NCBI GenBank assembly: GCA_965216945.1
Contig: CBDCGU010000003.1
Span: forward strand, 558,001-622,000
Origin: DATHZQ01 sp965216945
GTDB taxonomy: Bacteria; Actinomycetota; Acidimicrobiia; Spongiisociales; UBA5794
Length of the DNA stretch: 64,000 nucleotides
Direction of reading: 5' to 3'
Below, piece after piece: positions 41,780 through 48,820 of the stretch. The notes beneath the pieces are model-generated. The model did no database searches and was not told the origin of the DNA. It saw only the letters and a list, made by a program, of their open reading frames with translations. The translations under genes and the position numbers were made by a program. Each line of letters starts with the position of its first letter. Position 1 is the stretch's first letter.

Positions 41780-42709
41780 ATGAGCAAGGTCATCCTGACG
41801 TGCGCCGTCACCGGATCGTCGCACACGCCGACCATGAACAACCAGATCCCGATGACGGTGGAGGACCACGTCGAGCAATCGGTGGCTGCACACGCCGCGG
41901 GCGCCGCCGTGATCCATATCCACGCCCGTGATCCCATCGACGGCCGGCCCACCGCCGACGTCGGTGTCTTCCGCGAGTACTGCGCCGGCATCAAGGAGCG
42001 ATGCGACGCCGTCATCTCGATCACGACCGGCGGCGCCACAGGGCAGACGGTCGAAGAGCGATTGAACGTCATCAAACAGCTCAGGCCGGAACTGGCGACG
42101 TGCAACCTCGGCACCATGAACTACGGGCTCTTCCAGATGATCCCCAAATACGAGGGCCGCTGGAAGTACGACTGGGAAGAGCCGTTTCTCGAGAGCACCC
42201 GGACCGAGCCGTTCGTCAATCGATTCGTCGACATCGAATACATGCTCACCCGCCTCGCCGAGGAGACCGGATGCCGGTTCGAGTTCGAGGCCTACGACAT
42301 CGGCCATCTCTACACCCTGGCCTTCTATGCGGATCAGGGCCTCGTCGAGCCACCCATCTTCATGCAGTTCGTGATGGGCACACTGGGCGGCATCGGCCCC
42401 GAGGTCGAGAACGTCGTGGCCATGAAGACGGTGGCCGATCGCTTGTTCGGGAACGACATCCAGTGGTCGATCCTCGGTAGCGGGCGCCACCAGTTCGACC
42501 TGGTCACCGCCGGTGCGGTGCTGGGCGGGCACGTGCGGGTGGGGCTGGAGGACGGGCTCTACCTGCGCAAGGGTCGGCTCGCAGATTCGAACGAGGAGCA
42601 GGTCGCCAAGATGGTGCGCATCCTGGACGAGCTCTCGCGCCAGGTGGCGACCTCCGATGAGGCCAGGGACATCCTCGACCTGAAGGGGCTGGAGCATGTC
42701 GCGTTCTGA
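41780..42709 (+). CDS. Beta-keto acid cleavage enzyme (BKACE/DUF849), probable dehydrocarnitine:acetyl-CoA enzyme
   Basis: 309 residues, ribosome binding site AAGGAGA. BKACE family: AVIHIHARDP carries the zinc ligands His46 and His48, after TCAVTGSSHTPTMN. In carnitine catabolism this enzyme condenses 3-dehydrocarnitine with acetyl-CoA, giving betainyl-CoA and acetoacetate. Location next to a carnitine dehydrogenase-thioesterase fusion strongly supports that substrate among the many BKACE reactions. Confidence 0.88.
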   Translation: MSKVILTCAVTGSSHTPTMNNQIPMTVEDHVEQSVAAHAAGAAVIHIHARDPIDGRPTADVGVFREYCAGIKERCDAVISITTGGATGQTVEERLNVIKQLRPELATCNLGTMNYGLFQMIPKYEGRWKYDWEEPFLESTRTEPFVNRFVDIEYMLTRLAEETGCRFEFEAYDIGHLYTLAFYADQGLVEPPIFMQFVMGTLGGIGPEVENVVAMKTVADRLFGNDIQWSILGSGRHQFDLVTAGAVLGGHVRVGLEDGLYLRKGRLADSNEEQVAKMVRILDELSRQVATSDEARDILDLKGLEHVAF

Positions 42710-43307
42710 CCCGCACCCGGTGCCGTTGCTGCCGCTCAACGAGGAGACGGCTTCCGGATTGGGCACGTTGTTCCGCTCGTTCGAGGAGGCGGAGATCGAG
42801 CAGGTTCGCTGGCGGCCATCCGGACGAAGGCCCGTGACGAGCGGAGGCTACGGCGAGACCGTGCAGGGTCCCTTCGACATCTTCTGGCGGGGAGAGATGA
42901 TGTTCTCGCAGAACAACGCAGTCGACCGCAGCGACCTGCTCGGGTGGCGAGTCGACCCGTCCGAGGCGAGCGAGCAGCGCGAGGCCGTCGACCACAGCCG
43001 GCTTCTCGTCGACGAGGTGAACTACCACGACGACGGCGGGCAGGCGTTCTTCGCCCCGGGCATACCGACCGTGTTCTTGCTTGCGCCACCGGGCGACGAC
43101 GTCACGCCCACCGACTTCGTGGCGCTGTATTCCGATGGGAGCCTCGGTTTGGCCATGCACCCGGGGGTGTGGCACACGGCGCCGCTGCCACTCGCCGCCA
43201 GGGCGACCTATGAGAACAAGCAAGGCTCGATCCATGCCACGGTCGGGCTGTGGGCTCGCCGCGAGTGGGGTGTGCTGTTCGACGTCCCCCTGGTGGTGGC
43301 TGCATGA
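42696..43307 (+). CDS. Ureidoglycolate lyase (AllA)-like cupin protein
   Basis: 203 residues; the ATG overlaps the BKACE end by 14 bp and its stop overlaps the next start (ATGA). Resembles ureidoglycolate lyase: HSRLLVDEVNYHDDGGQAFFAPGIPTVFLLAPPG, YSDGSLGLAMHPGVWHTAPLPL. No other purine-breakdown gene is near. In this operon it probably acts on a carnitine-derived intermediate or handles a side product. Exact role unknown. Confidence 0.68.
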   Translation: MSRSDPHPVPLLPLNEETASGLGTLFRSFEEAEIEQVRWRPSGRRPVTSGGYGETVQGPFDIFWRGEMMFSQNNAVDRSDLLGWRVDPSEASEQREAVDHSRLLVDEVNYHDDGGQAFFAPGIPTVFLLAPPGDDVTPTDFVALYSDGSLGLAMHPGVWHTAPLPLAARATYENKQGSIHATVGLWARREWGVLFDVPLVVAA

Positions 43308-44764
43308 CGACGATCGGGCTGGTCGGTACCGGCCTCATCGGGACGGGGTGGGCGGTCCGAGCCCTGGCGCGCGGCCACGCCGTCGTCGCCACAGACGTCG
43401 CCGCCGGGGCGGAAGCACAGTTCCGTGCCGGTATCGCGCGAGCCTGGCCATCGGTGCGCAAGCTGGGGCTCTTCCCCGGCGCCGATCCCGCACGACTGCG
43501 ATGGGTCGACGACCCCGCGGCGGTGGCGACGGCGAGCGACTTCGTCCAAGAAAGCGTGCCGGAGGATCCCGAGATCAAGGCCCGTGTCCACAAAGAGCTG
43601 GATGGCCATTGCGACGCCGGTGTGATCATCGCCTCCAGCTCGTCGGGTCTACTCCCGACGGACATGCAGGCCGAGCTCCGCCATCCCGGGCGGTTTGTCG
43701 TCGGGCACCCTTTCAACCCGGTCTACCTCCTTCCACTGGTCGAGGTGGTGCCCGGCTCGCAGACGAGCGAGACGACGGTCGGGCGGGCCGTTGACCACTA
43801 CTCCGAGCTCGGTATGGAACCGCTACTCGTCCGAAACGAGATCGCCGGCTACCTGTCCGACCGGCTGCAGGAGGCGATGTGGCGGGAGATCCTCCACCTC
43901 GTCAACGACGGGATCGCCACGACCGAAGAACTGGATGCCGCCATCGTCTACGGCCCCGGGCTTCGCTGGGCGGGCATGGGCACGAACCTCACGTTCCATC
44001 TGGCCGGCGGCGCCGGCGGCATGCGACACATGCTGGAGCACTTCGGCCCGGCGCTGGACCTGCCGTGGACCAAGCTCGAGGCTCCCGCGCTCACCCCGGA
44101 GCTGATCGACCGGATGGCGACCGGGACCGAGGCCCAGGCCGGGGAGCGATCGATCGAGGAGCTCGAGCGGCTGCGCGACGACTACCTCATCGCCGTCCTG
44201 CGCGGCCTGCGAGCGCATGGTATCGGCGCAGGTGCGGTCCTCGCCCGGCACGAGGCGCGGGTCCAGGCTGAAGACGCCGCCGCGTGGGTCCCCGGCGATG
44301 TCGTGCCCGCTCCGCTTCGGCTGTACTCCTGCACGGTGCAGCCGGACTGGGTGGACTACAACGGGCACATGACCGAGAGCGCCTACCTGCTCGCCGCAGG
44401 GTGGGCCTCGGACAAGCTCTTTCGCTACCTCGGAATCGATGAGGACTACCGCACCGCCGGCCATTCGTACTACACCGTCGAGACCCACATCCACTTCTCG
44501 AAAGAGGCCTCCGTCGACGACCGCGTTGCCATCGCGACCACGGTGCTCGGGGCCGATGTCAAGCGGCTCCACCTCGTACACGAGATCGCCCGTATCGCAG
44601 ACGAACGCCGTATCGCCACCGTCGAACAGATGCTCGTTCACGTCGACACCGCCGCCGGCAAATCCACACCGCTGCCCTTGGCGGTGCAAGAAGCCGTCGA
44701 CGCAGTCGTCATGGCTCACGCCGGGGTCGCCGCCCCGTTCGCACCCACCATGGAGATTCGCTGA
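43304..44764 (+). CDS. lcdH: L-carnitine dehydrogenase fused to hot-dog thioesterase
   Basis: 486 residues from the ATG at 43304. Residues about 1-310 are a 3-hydroxyacyl-CoA dehydrogenase-type enzyme (LVGTGLIGTGWAVRAL NAD site; ASSSSGLLPTDMQ; GHPFNPVYLLPLVEVV). Residues about 335-486 are a 4HBT hot-dog domain (QPDWVDYNGHMTESAYLLAAG). This fusion is a known arrangement in carnitine degradation: the first part oxidises carnitine to 3-dehydrocarnitine with NAD, and the second hydrolyses betainyl-CoA from BKACE to glycine betaine and CoA. With the BKACE upstream, the whole route is encoded. Confidence 0.9.
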   Translation: MTTIGLVGTGLIGTGWAVRALARGHAVVATDVAAGAEAQFRAGIARAWPSVRKLGLFPGADPARLRWVDDPAAVATASDFVQESVPEDPEIKARVHKELDGHCDAGVIIASSSSGLLPTDMQAELRHPGRFVVGHPFNPVYLLPLVEVVPGSQTSETTVGRAVDHYSELGMEPLLVRNEIAGYLSDRLQEAMWREILHLVNDGIATTEELDAAIVYGPGLRWAGMGTNLTFHLAGGAGGMRHMLEHFGPALDLPWTKLEAPALTPELIDRMATGTEAQAGERSIEELERLRDDYLIAVLRGLRAHGIGAGAVLARHEARVQAEDAAAWVPGDVVPAPLRLYSCTVQPDWVDYNGHMTESAYLLAAGWASDKLFRYLGIDEDYRTAGHSYYTVETHIHFSKEASVDDRVAIATTVLGADVKRLHLVHEIARIADERRIATVEQMLVHVDTAAGKSTPLPLAVQEAVDAVVMAHAGVAAPFAPTMEIR

Positions 44765-45924
44765 TGGACTTTGGGCTCAGCTCCGAGCAGACGCTCATCG
44801 TCGACACCGCACGCCGCTTCACAGAACAGGAGCTGATGCCCCATGAGGAGGAAGTCGAGCGAACCGGGGTGGTGCGGCCTCAGCTCATCGAGCACATACG
44901 GTCCCGTTCGCTCCAGGCAGGCATCTATGCCGCCAACATGCCCGCCGAGTTGGGAGGAGGCGGGCTCGATTCGTCGACGATGACTCTCGTCGACCGGGAG
45001 CTGGGGGCAACGTCCTATGCCCTTCATTCCATCGTCGCCCGCCCGTCCAGCATCCTCCGGGCGTGCGTGGGCGACCAGATCGATGAGTACCTGCTCCCCA
45101 CGATCCGGGGCGAGCGGGTGGACTGTCTGGCGATGAGCGAGCCCGACGCCGGATCGGACGTGCGCACCATGAAGTGCACCGCCGTCGCCGACGGAGCCGA
45201 CTTCGTGGTCAACGGCACGAAGCACTTCATCAGCCATGCCGACCTCGCCGACTACGTGATCCTCTTCGCCGCCACCGGCGAGGAGGACACCAGCCGCGGG
45301 ATGCGGAGGCGCATCACCGCCTTCCTCGTCGATTTCGCAACCCCGGGCCTCACCGTGTCGAAGGGCTACGACGCCGTGAGCAACCGCGGGTACCACAACG
45401 CCATTCTCACCTTCGAGGACTGCCGGGTGCCGGCGGCGGCCGTGCTCGGCGAGGTGGACCGTGGGTTCGACGTCGCCAATGAGTGGCTCGCCTCCACCCG
45501 GCTCCAGGTCGCAGCGATCTGTCTGGGCCGGGCACGGCGCGCCATCGATCTGGCCACCGATTGGGCGGCGCAGCGGGAACAGTTCGGACGCACCATCGGG
45601 AGGTTCCAGGGCGTCTCCTTCAAGCTCGCCGATATGCAGACGCAATACGAGGCGGCCGAGCTGCTGACCCTGCGGGCGGCGTGGCGGGACGATCAGGGCA
45701 CCATGACCGACAGCGATGCCGCGATGGCCAAGGTCTTCGCCACCGAGATGTGTACCTTCGTGACCGACGAGGCGATCCAGATCTTCGGCGGGATGGGGCT
45801 CATGACCTCGCTGCCGCTGGAGCGGATGTGGAGAGACACCAGGGTCGACCGGATCTGGGACGGGACGAGCGAGATCCAGCGTCACATCATCTCGCGGGCC
45901 ATGTTGCGGCCCCGCGGCGGCTGA
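44764..45924 (+). CDS. Acyl-CoA dehydrogenase, CaiA/gamma-butyrobetainyl-CoA dehydrogenase-like
   Basis: 386 residues; the ATG shares one base with the previous stop. Acyl-CoA dehydrogenase fold with CLAMSEPDAGSDVRTMK flavin loop, QREQFGRTIGRFQGVSFKLADMQ, and base Glu in IWDGTSEIQRHI. Between the carnitine enzymes and a CaiD-like hydratase it should desaturate gamma-butyrobetainyl-CoA to crotonobetainyl-CoA, the reverse of CaiA, using ETF. That gives a CoA-linked route beside the direct hydroxylase. Confidence 0.82.
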   Translation: MDFGLSSEQTLIVDTARRFTEQELMPHEEEVERTGVVRPQLIEHIRSRSLQAGIYAANMPAELGGGGLDSSTMTLVDRELGATSYALHSIVARPSSILRACVGDQIDEYLLPTIRGERVDCLAMSEPDAGSDVRTMKCTAVADGADFVVNGTKHFISHADLADYVILFAATGEEDTSRGMRRRITAFLVDFATPGLTVSKGYDAVSNRGYHNAILTFEDCRVPAAAVLGEVDRGFDVANEWLASTRLQVAAICLGRARRAIDLATDWAAQREQFGRTIGRFQGVSFKLADMQTQYEAAELLTLRAAWRDDQGTMTDSDAAMAKVFATEMCTFVTDEAIQIFGGMGLMTSLPLERMWRDTRVDRIWDGTSEIQRHIISRAMLRPRGG

Positions 45925-45928
45925 GACC

Positions 45929-47890
45929 GTGGATCTCGATCGCCTGCTCCGGCCCAAAGCCGTCGCCGTGGTCGGCGGCGCCGAGGCGGAGCGAGTCGTC
46001 GAGCAGCTCGATCTGCTCGGGTTCACCGGCCGGGTGTGGCCCATCCACCCGACGCGGCCCGAGATGCGCGGCAGAAACAGCGTCCGGTCGCCGGACGACC
46101 TTCCGGCGCCGCCAGATGTGGCGTTCGTCGCAGTGCCGCGGGAATCCGCACCGTCCATCGTTGCGGCGCTCGCAGGACTCGGCACCGGAAGCGCCGTGGT
46201 CTACACCTCGGGCTTCGCCGAATCCGGCGACCGTGAGCTCCAGGACGAGTTGGTGGCCGCCGCCGGCGCAATGCCGATCCTCGGGCCCAACTGCTACGGG
46301 TACGTCAACGCCCTCGACGGGACGGCCATCTGGCCGGATGTCCACGGGCTGGCCCCGGTGGATCGGGGTGTTGCGATCATCACCCAGAGCGGCAACATCG
46401 GTCTCAACCTGACGATGGCGCGGCGCGGCCTGGACATCGGCGTGGTGATCACGGCGGGAAACCAGGCGGTTCTGGACGTGTCGACCCTGCTGGACGCCCT
46501 GCTCGACGACCCTCGCATCACCGGGATCGGGATCCAGCTCGAGTCGGTGGCCGATTCGGTGGCATTCGGCCGGGTTGCCCTCCGGGCGCACGACTTGGGC
46601 ACCCCGCTGGTGGCGCTGCGTATGGGCTCCTCGGAGAAGGGTGGCCTTGTCACCGCCTCTCACACCGGCGCTCTGGTTGGAGACGACGATGCCTACCGAG
46701 CATTGTTCGCCCGCTATGGCGTCGCCCAGGTTCGCACCCTGCCGACGTTCCTCGCGACACTGAAGCTGGCCGGTCGCATCCCGCCGCGGCCGCGGGTGGT
46801 GTCGCTGAGCGCTTCGGGCGGTGAAGCGGCCCACGTCGCAGATCTGGCGCACGACGCCGGTGTCGATCTGCCGGAACTGACCCCCGACCACGCCGCGGCC
46901 ATCACCGCCACGCTCGGGCCACTCGTCGTGGTGTCCAATCCGATGGACTACCACACCTTCTCCTGGGGCGACGAGGACCGGATTCGGGCGACGTTCGCCA
47001 GCGTCCTGGCAGGTTCATTCCAAGTCGCCATGCTGGTGCTCGACTTCCCCCACGGTGAGGCACCCGCCGCGTGGTGGGCGGCGTGCCGTGCCTTCGCCGC
47101 CGCCTCGGGAGCGATGCCGGGTCTCGTGGTGTCCTCGCTGCCGGAGACGATGCCGCCTGCGGCCCAGGACCGGCTACGTCGGATGGGCCTCATCCCGATG
47201 CTCGGCATCGCCGAGACCATCGAGGCGATCGCGGCGTTGGGTGTGCCGACCCCGGTCCACGACGTCGTGCACCTGGCGGCTCCGCCCATACCGGTGGCGC
47301 CCACCACGCTCGACGAAGTCGCCAGCAAACGGTGGTTGGCCGCCGCAGGCATAACCGTTCCCGCCGGCGTGAGAACGGGCGAGCCCGAATCGACACAGCC
47401 GCCGTTCCCGCTGACGGTGAAGGTGCTCGGGATCGACCACAAGACCGAGGTCGCCGGCGTCGCGGTCGGGATTCACAACGCCGCCGAGCTCGAGGCACGC
47501 CTCGCCGTCATGCCGTCCGACGATGGGTACCTCTTCGAGGAAACCGTCACAGACGGGGTGCTCGAGTTGCTCGTGGGTGTGCGCCCGGTGCCCCACATGG
47601 GTTGGCTGCTCACCCTCGGAGCGGGAGGCACCTTGGTCGAGGTCGTCGAGGATCGCGTGCACTTGCTGGCCCCGGCGAGTCGCAAGGCGATCGCAGGCGC
47701 CCTCGGTCGGCTCCGCGTCGTCACCGGGTGTCGTGCCCCTCGATCCCCGGCGCTCGAGGCGGCCGTCGACGCCGCTGTGGCCCTGCAGTCGTTGTGCGAG
47801 CATGACGGCGCGTTGGAGATCGAGGTCAACCCGCTCATCGTCACGCCGAGTCGCGCCGTCGCGGTCGACGCCATGGTCACGCTGGCGTGA
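45929..47890 (+). CDS. ADP-forming acyl-CoA synthetase (fused alpha-beta)
   Basis: 653 residues, GTG start. N-terminal CoA-binding domain (VAVVGGAEAERVVEQLDLLGF; VPRESAPSIVAAL), succinyl-CoA ligase-like part (GPNCYGYVNALDGTA, SQSGNIGLNLTMARRGLDIG with SHTGALVG), and C-terminal ATP-grasp domain (ASKRWLAAAGITVPAGVRTGE). The phosphohistidine region of the ligase domain was not clearly located. It would make the CoA thioester of gamma-butyrobetaine or carnitine, in place of CaiC/CaiB. Confidence 0.82.
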   Translation: MDLDRLLRPKAVAVVGGAEAERVVEQLDLLGFTGRVWPIHPTRPEMRGRNSVRSPDDLPAPPDVAFVAVPRESAPSIVAALAGLGTGSAVVYTSGFAESGDRELQDELVAAAGAMPILGPNCYGYVNALDGTAIWPDVHGLAPVDRGVAIITQSGNIGLNLTMARRGLDIGVVITAGNQAVLDVSTLLDALLDDPRITGIGIQLESVADSVAFGRVALRAHDLGTPLVALRMGSSEKGGLVTASHTGALVGDDDAYRALFARYGVAQVRTLPTFLATLKLAGRIPPRPRVVSLSASGGEAAHVADLAHDAGVDLPELTPDHAAAITATLGPLVVVSNPMDYHTFSWGDEDRIRATFASVLAGSFQVAMLVLDFPHGEAPAAWWAACRAFAAASGAMPGLVVSSLPETMPPAAQDRLRRMGLIPMLGIAETIEAIAALGVPTPVHDVVHLAAPPIPVAPTTLDEVASKRWLAAAGITVPAGVRTGEPESTQPPFPLTVKVLGIDHKTEVAGVAVGIHNAAELEARLAVMPSDDGYLFEETVTDGVLELLVGVRPVPHMGWLLTLGAGGTLVEVVEDRVHLLAPASRKAIAGALGRLRVVTGCRAPRSPALEAAVDAAVALQSLCEHDGALEIEVNPLIVTPSRAVAVDAMVTLA

Positions 47891-48666
47891 GTGCGCTGCG
47901 CATCACTCGGGAGCCGCCCTTGCTGGAGGTGGTGCTCGACGTCCCCAAGGCCAACGCCATCAGCGCCGCAACGAGCCGTGAGATGGGTGAGGTGTTCACC
48001 GAGTTCCGCGACGACCCGTCGCTCCGCATCGCCATCCTGACCGGCTCGGGTGACCGCTTCTTCAGCGCCGGGTGGGATCTGAAGGCGGCCGCCGGGGGCG
48101 AGGCCTACGAATCGGATTTCGGTGTGGGGGGATTCGGTGGCTTCCCCGAGCTGCCCGGCCTCGACAAGCCCGTCATCGCCGCGGTCAACGGACAGGCGGT
48201 GGGCGGTGGCTTCGAGCTCGTCCTGGCCGCCGACCTCGTGGTCGCCACCGAGCATGCGGAGATGTTCCTCGGCGAGGTCTTCGTCGGCGTGATTCCCGAC
48301 GCGGGCGTGATCCGTCTGCCGCGCATGGTCCCACCGGCCATCGCCAAGGAACTGATCCTCACGGGCCGCCGGCTCACCGCCGGGGAGGCGGCCCGGCTGG
48401 GCCTCGTCAACCGGGTGGTTGCAGCCGATCGATTGATGCCGGCGGCCCGTGAGCTGGCGCACGAGATCGCGGCCGCGGCGCCCCTCGCCGTGGCAGCCAC
48501 GCTCCAAGCCATGCGCATGACGGCCGCGCTCGGGGTTGCGGAGGCCTTCGAAGCGCTCCGGGGCGGTGCTGTGCCGGCCTACGACGCCATGCTCTCCAGC
48601 GACGACGCCGTCGAGGGCCCCCGGGCGTTCGCCGAGGGTCGTGCCCCGCACTGGCGGGGCCGGTAA
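47887..48666 (+). CDS. caiD: Carnitinyl-CoA dehydratase (CaiD-like enoyl-CoA hydratase)
   Basis: 259 residues, GTG start with 4-bp overlap. Crotonase fold with marked similarity to CaiD: VPKANAISAATSREMGEVF, RFFSAGWDLKAAAGGEA, LDKPVIAAVNGQAVGGGFEL, and the ending DDAVEGPRAFAEGRAPHWRGR. It would interconvert crotonobetainyl-CoA and L-carnitinyl-CoA. Last gene of the operon; convergent with the FAD/GcvT gene beyond it. Confidence 0.87.
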   Translation: MSALRITREPPLLEVVLDVPKANAISAATSREMGEVFTEFRDDPSLRIAILTGSGDRFFSAGWDLKAAAGGEAYESDFGVGGFGGFPELPGLDKPVIAAVNGQAVGGGFELVLAADLVVATEHAEMFLGEVFVGVIPDAGVIRLPRMVPPAIAKELILTGRRLTAGEAARLGLVNRVVAADRLMPAARELAHEIAAAAPLAVAATLQAMRMTAALGVAEAFEALRGGAVPAYDAMLSSDDAVEGPRAFAEGRAPHWRGR

Positions 48667-48682
48667 CGCTGCCGGGCGGAAT

Positions 48683-48730
48683 ATTCGTGCGTACCCCAGG
48701 CCGCCATGCTGCAGCCATCTACGCAAGAAC
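48683..48730. repeat. 48-bp palindromic repeat, copy 1
   Basis: Begins ATTCGTGCGTA and ends TACGCAAGAAC, so the ends pair with one mismatch and could form a hairpin. The same ends and spacing recur at 48752-48799. Lies between convergent genes. Confidence 0.8.
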
Positions 48731-48751
48731 ACGACATGCTCGCCGCCCCGT

Positions 48752-48799
48752 ATTCGTGCGTAGCTCACCGCGGAGTGCTGCATCCAGATACGCAAGAAC
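48752..48799. repeat. 48-bp palindromic repeat, copy 2
   Basis: Same length and same 11-base ends as copy 1, 69 bp on; the centre is only partly conserved (shared TGCTGCA). May be a bidirectional terminator or a REP-type element for the carnitine and FAD/GcvT-MttB operons, which end on either side. Confidence 0.8.
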
Positions 48800-48820
48800 G
48801 GGGGGACCCGCCCCGAGCGG

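Noticed and set aside
44764..48666. DmdB-DmdC-DmdD set for methylmercaptopropionate breakdown
   Set aside because: The hydratase matches CaiD in detail and the genes are fused into a carnitine operon; gamma-butyrobetaine/carnitine CoA chemistry explains them better, although side activity is possible.
48683..48799. Start of a CRISPR array
   Set aside because: Only two repeats, with internally diverged centres and 21-bp spacing; no cas genes.
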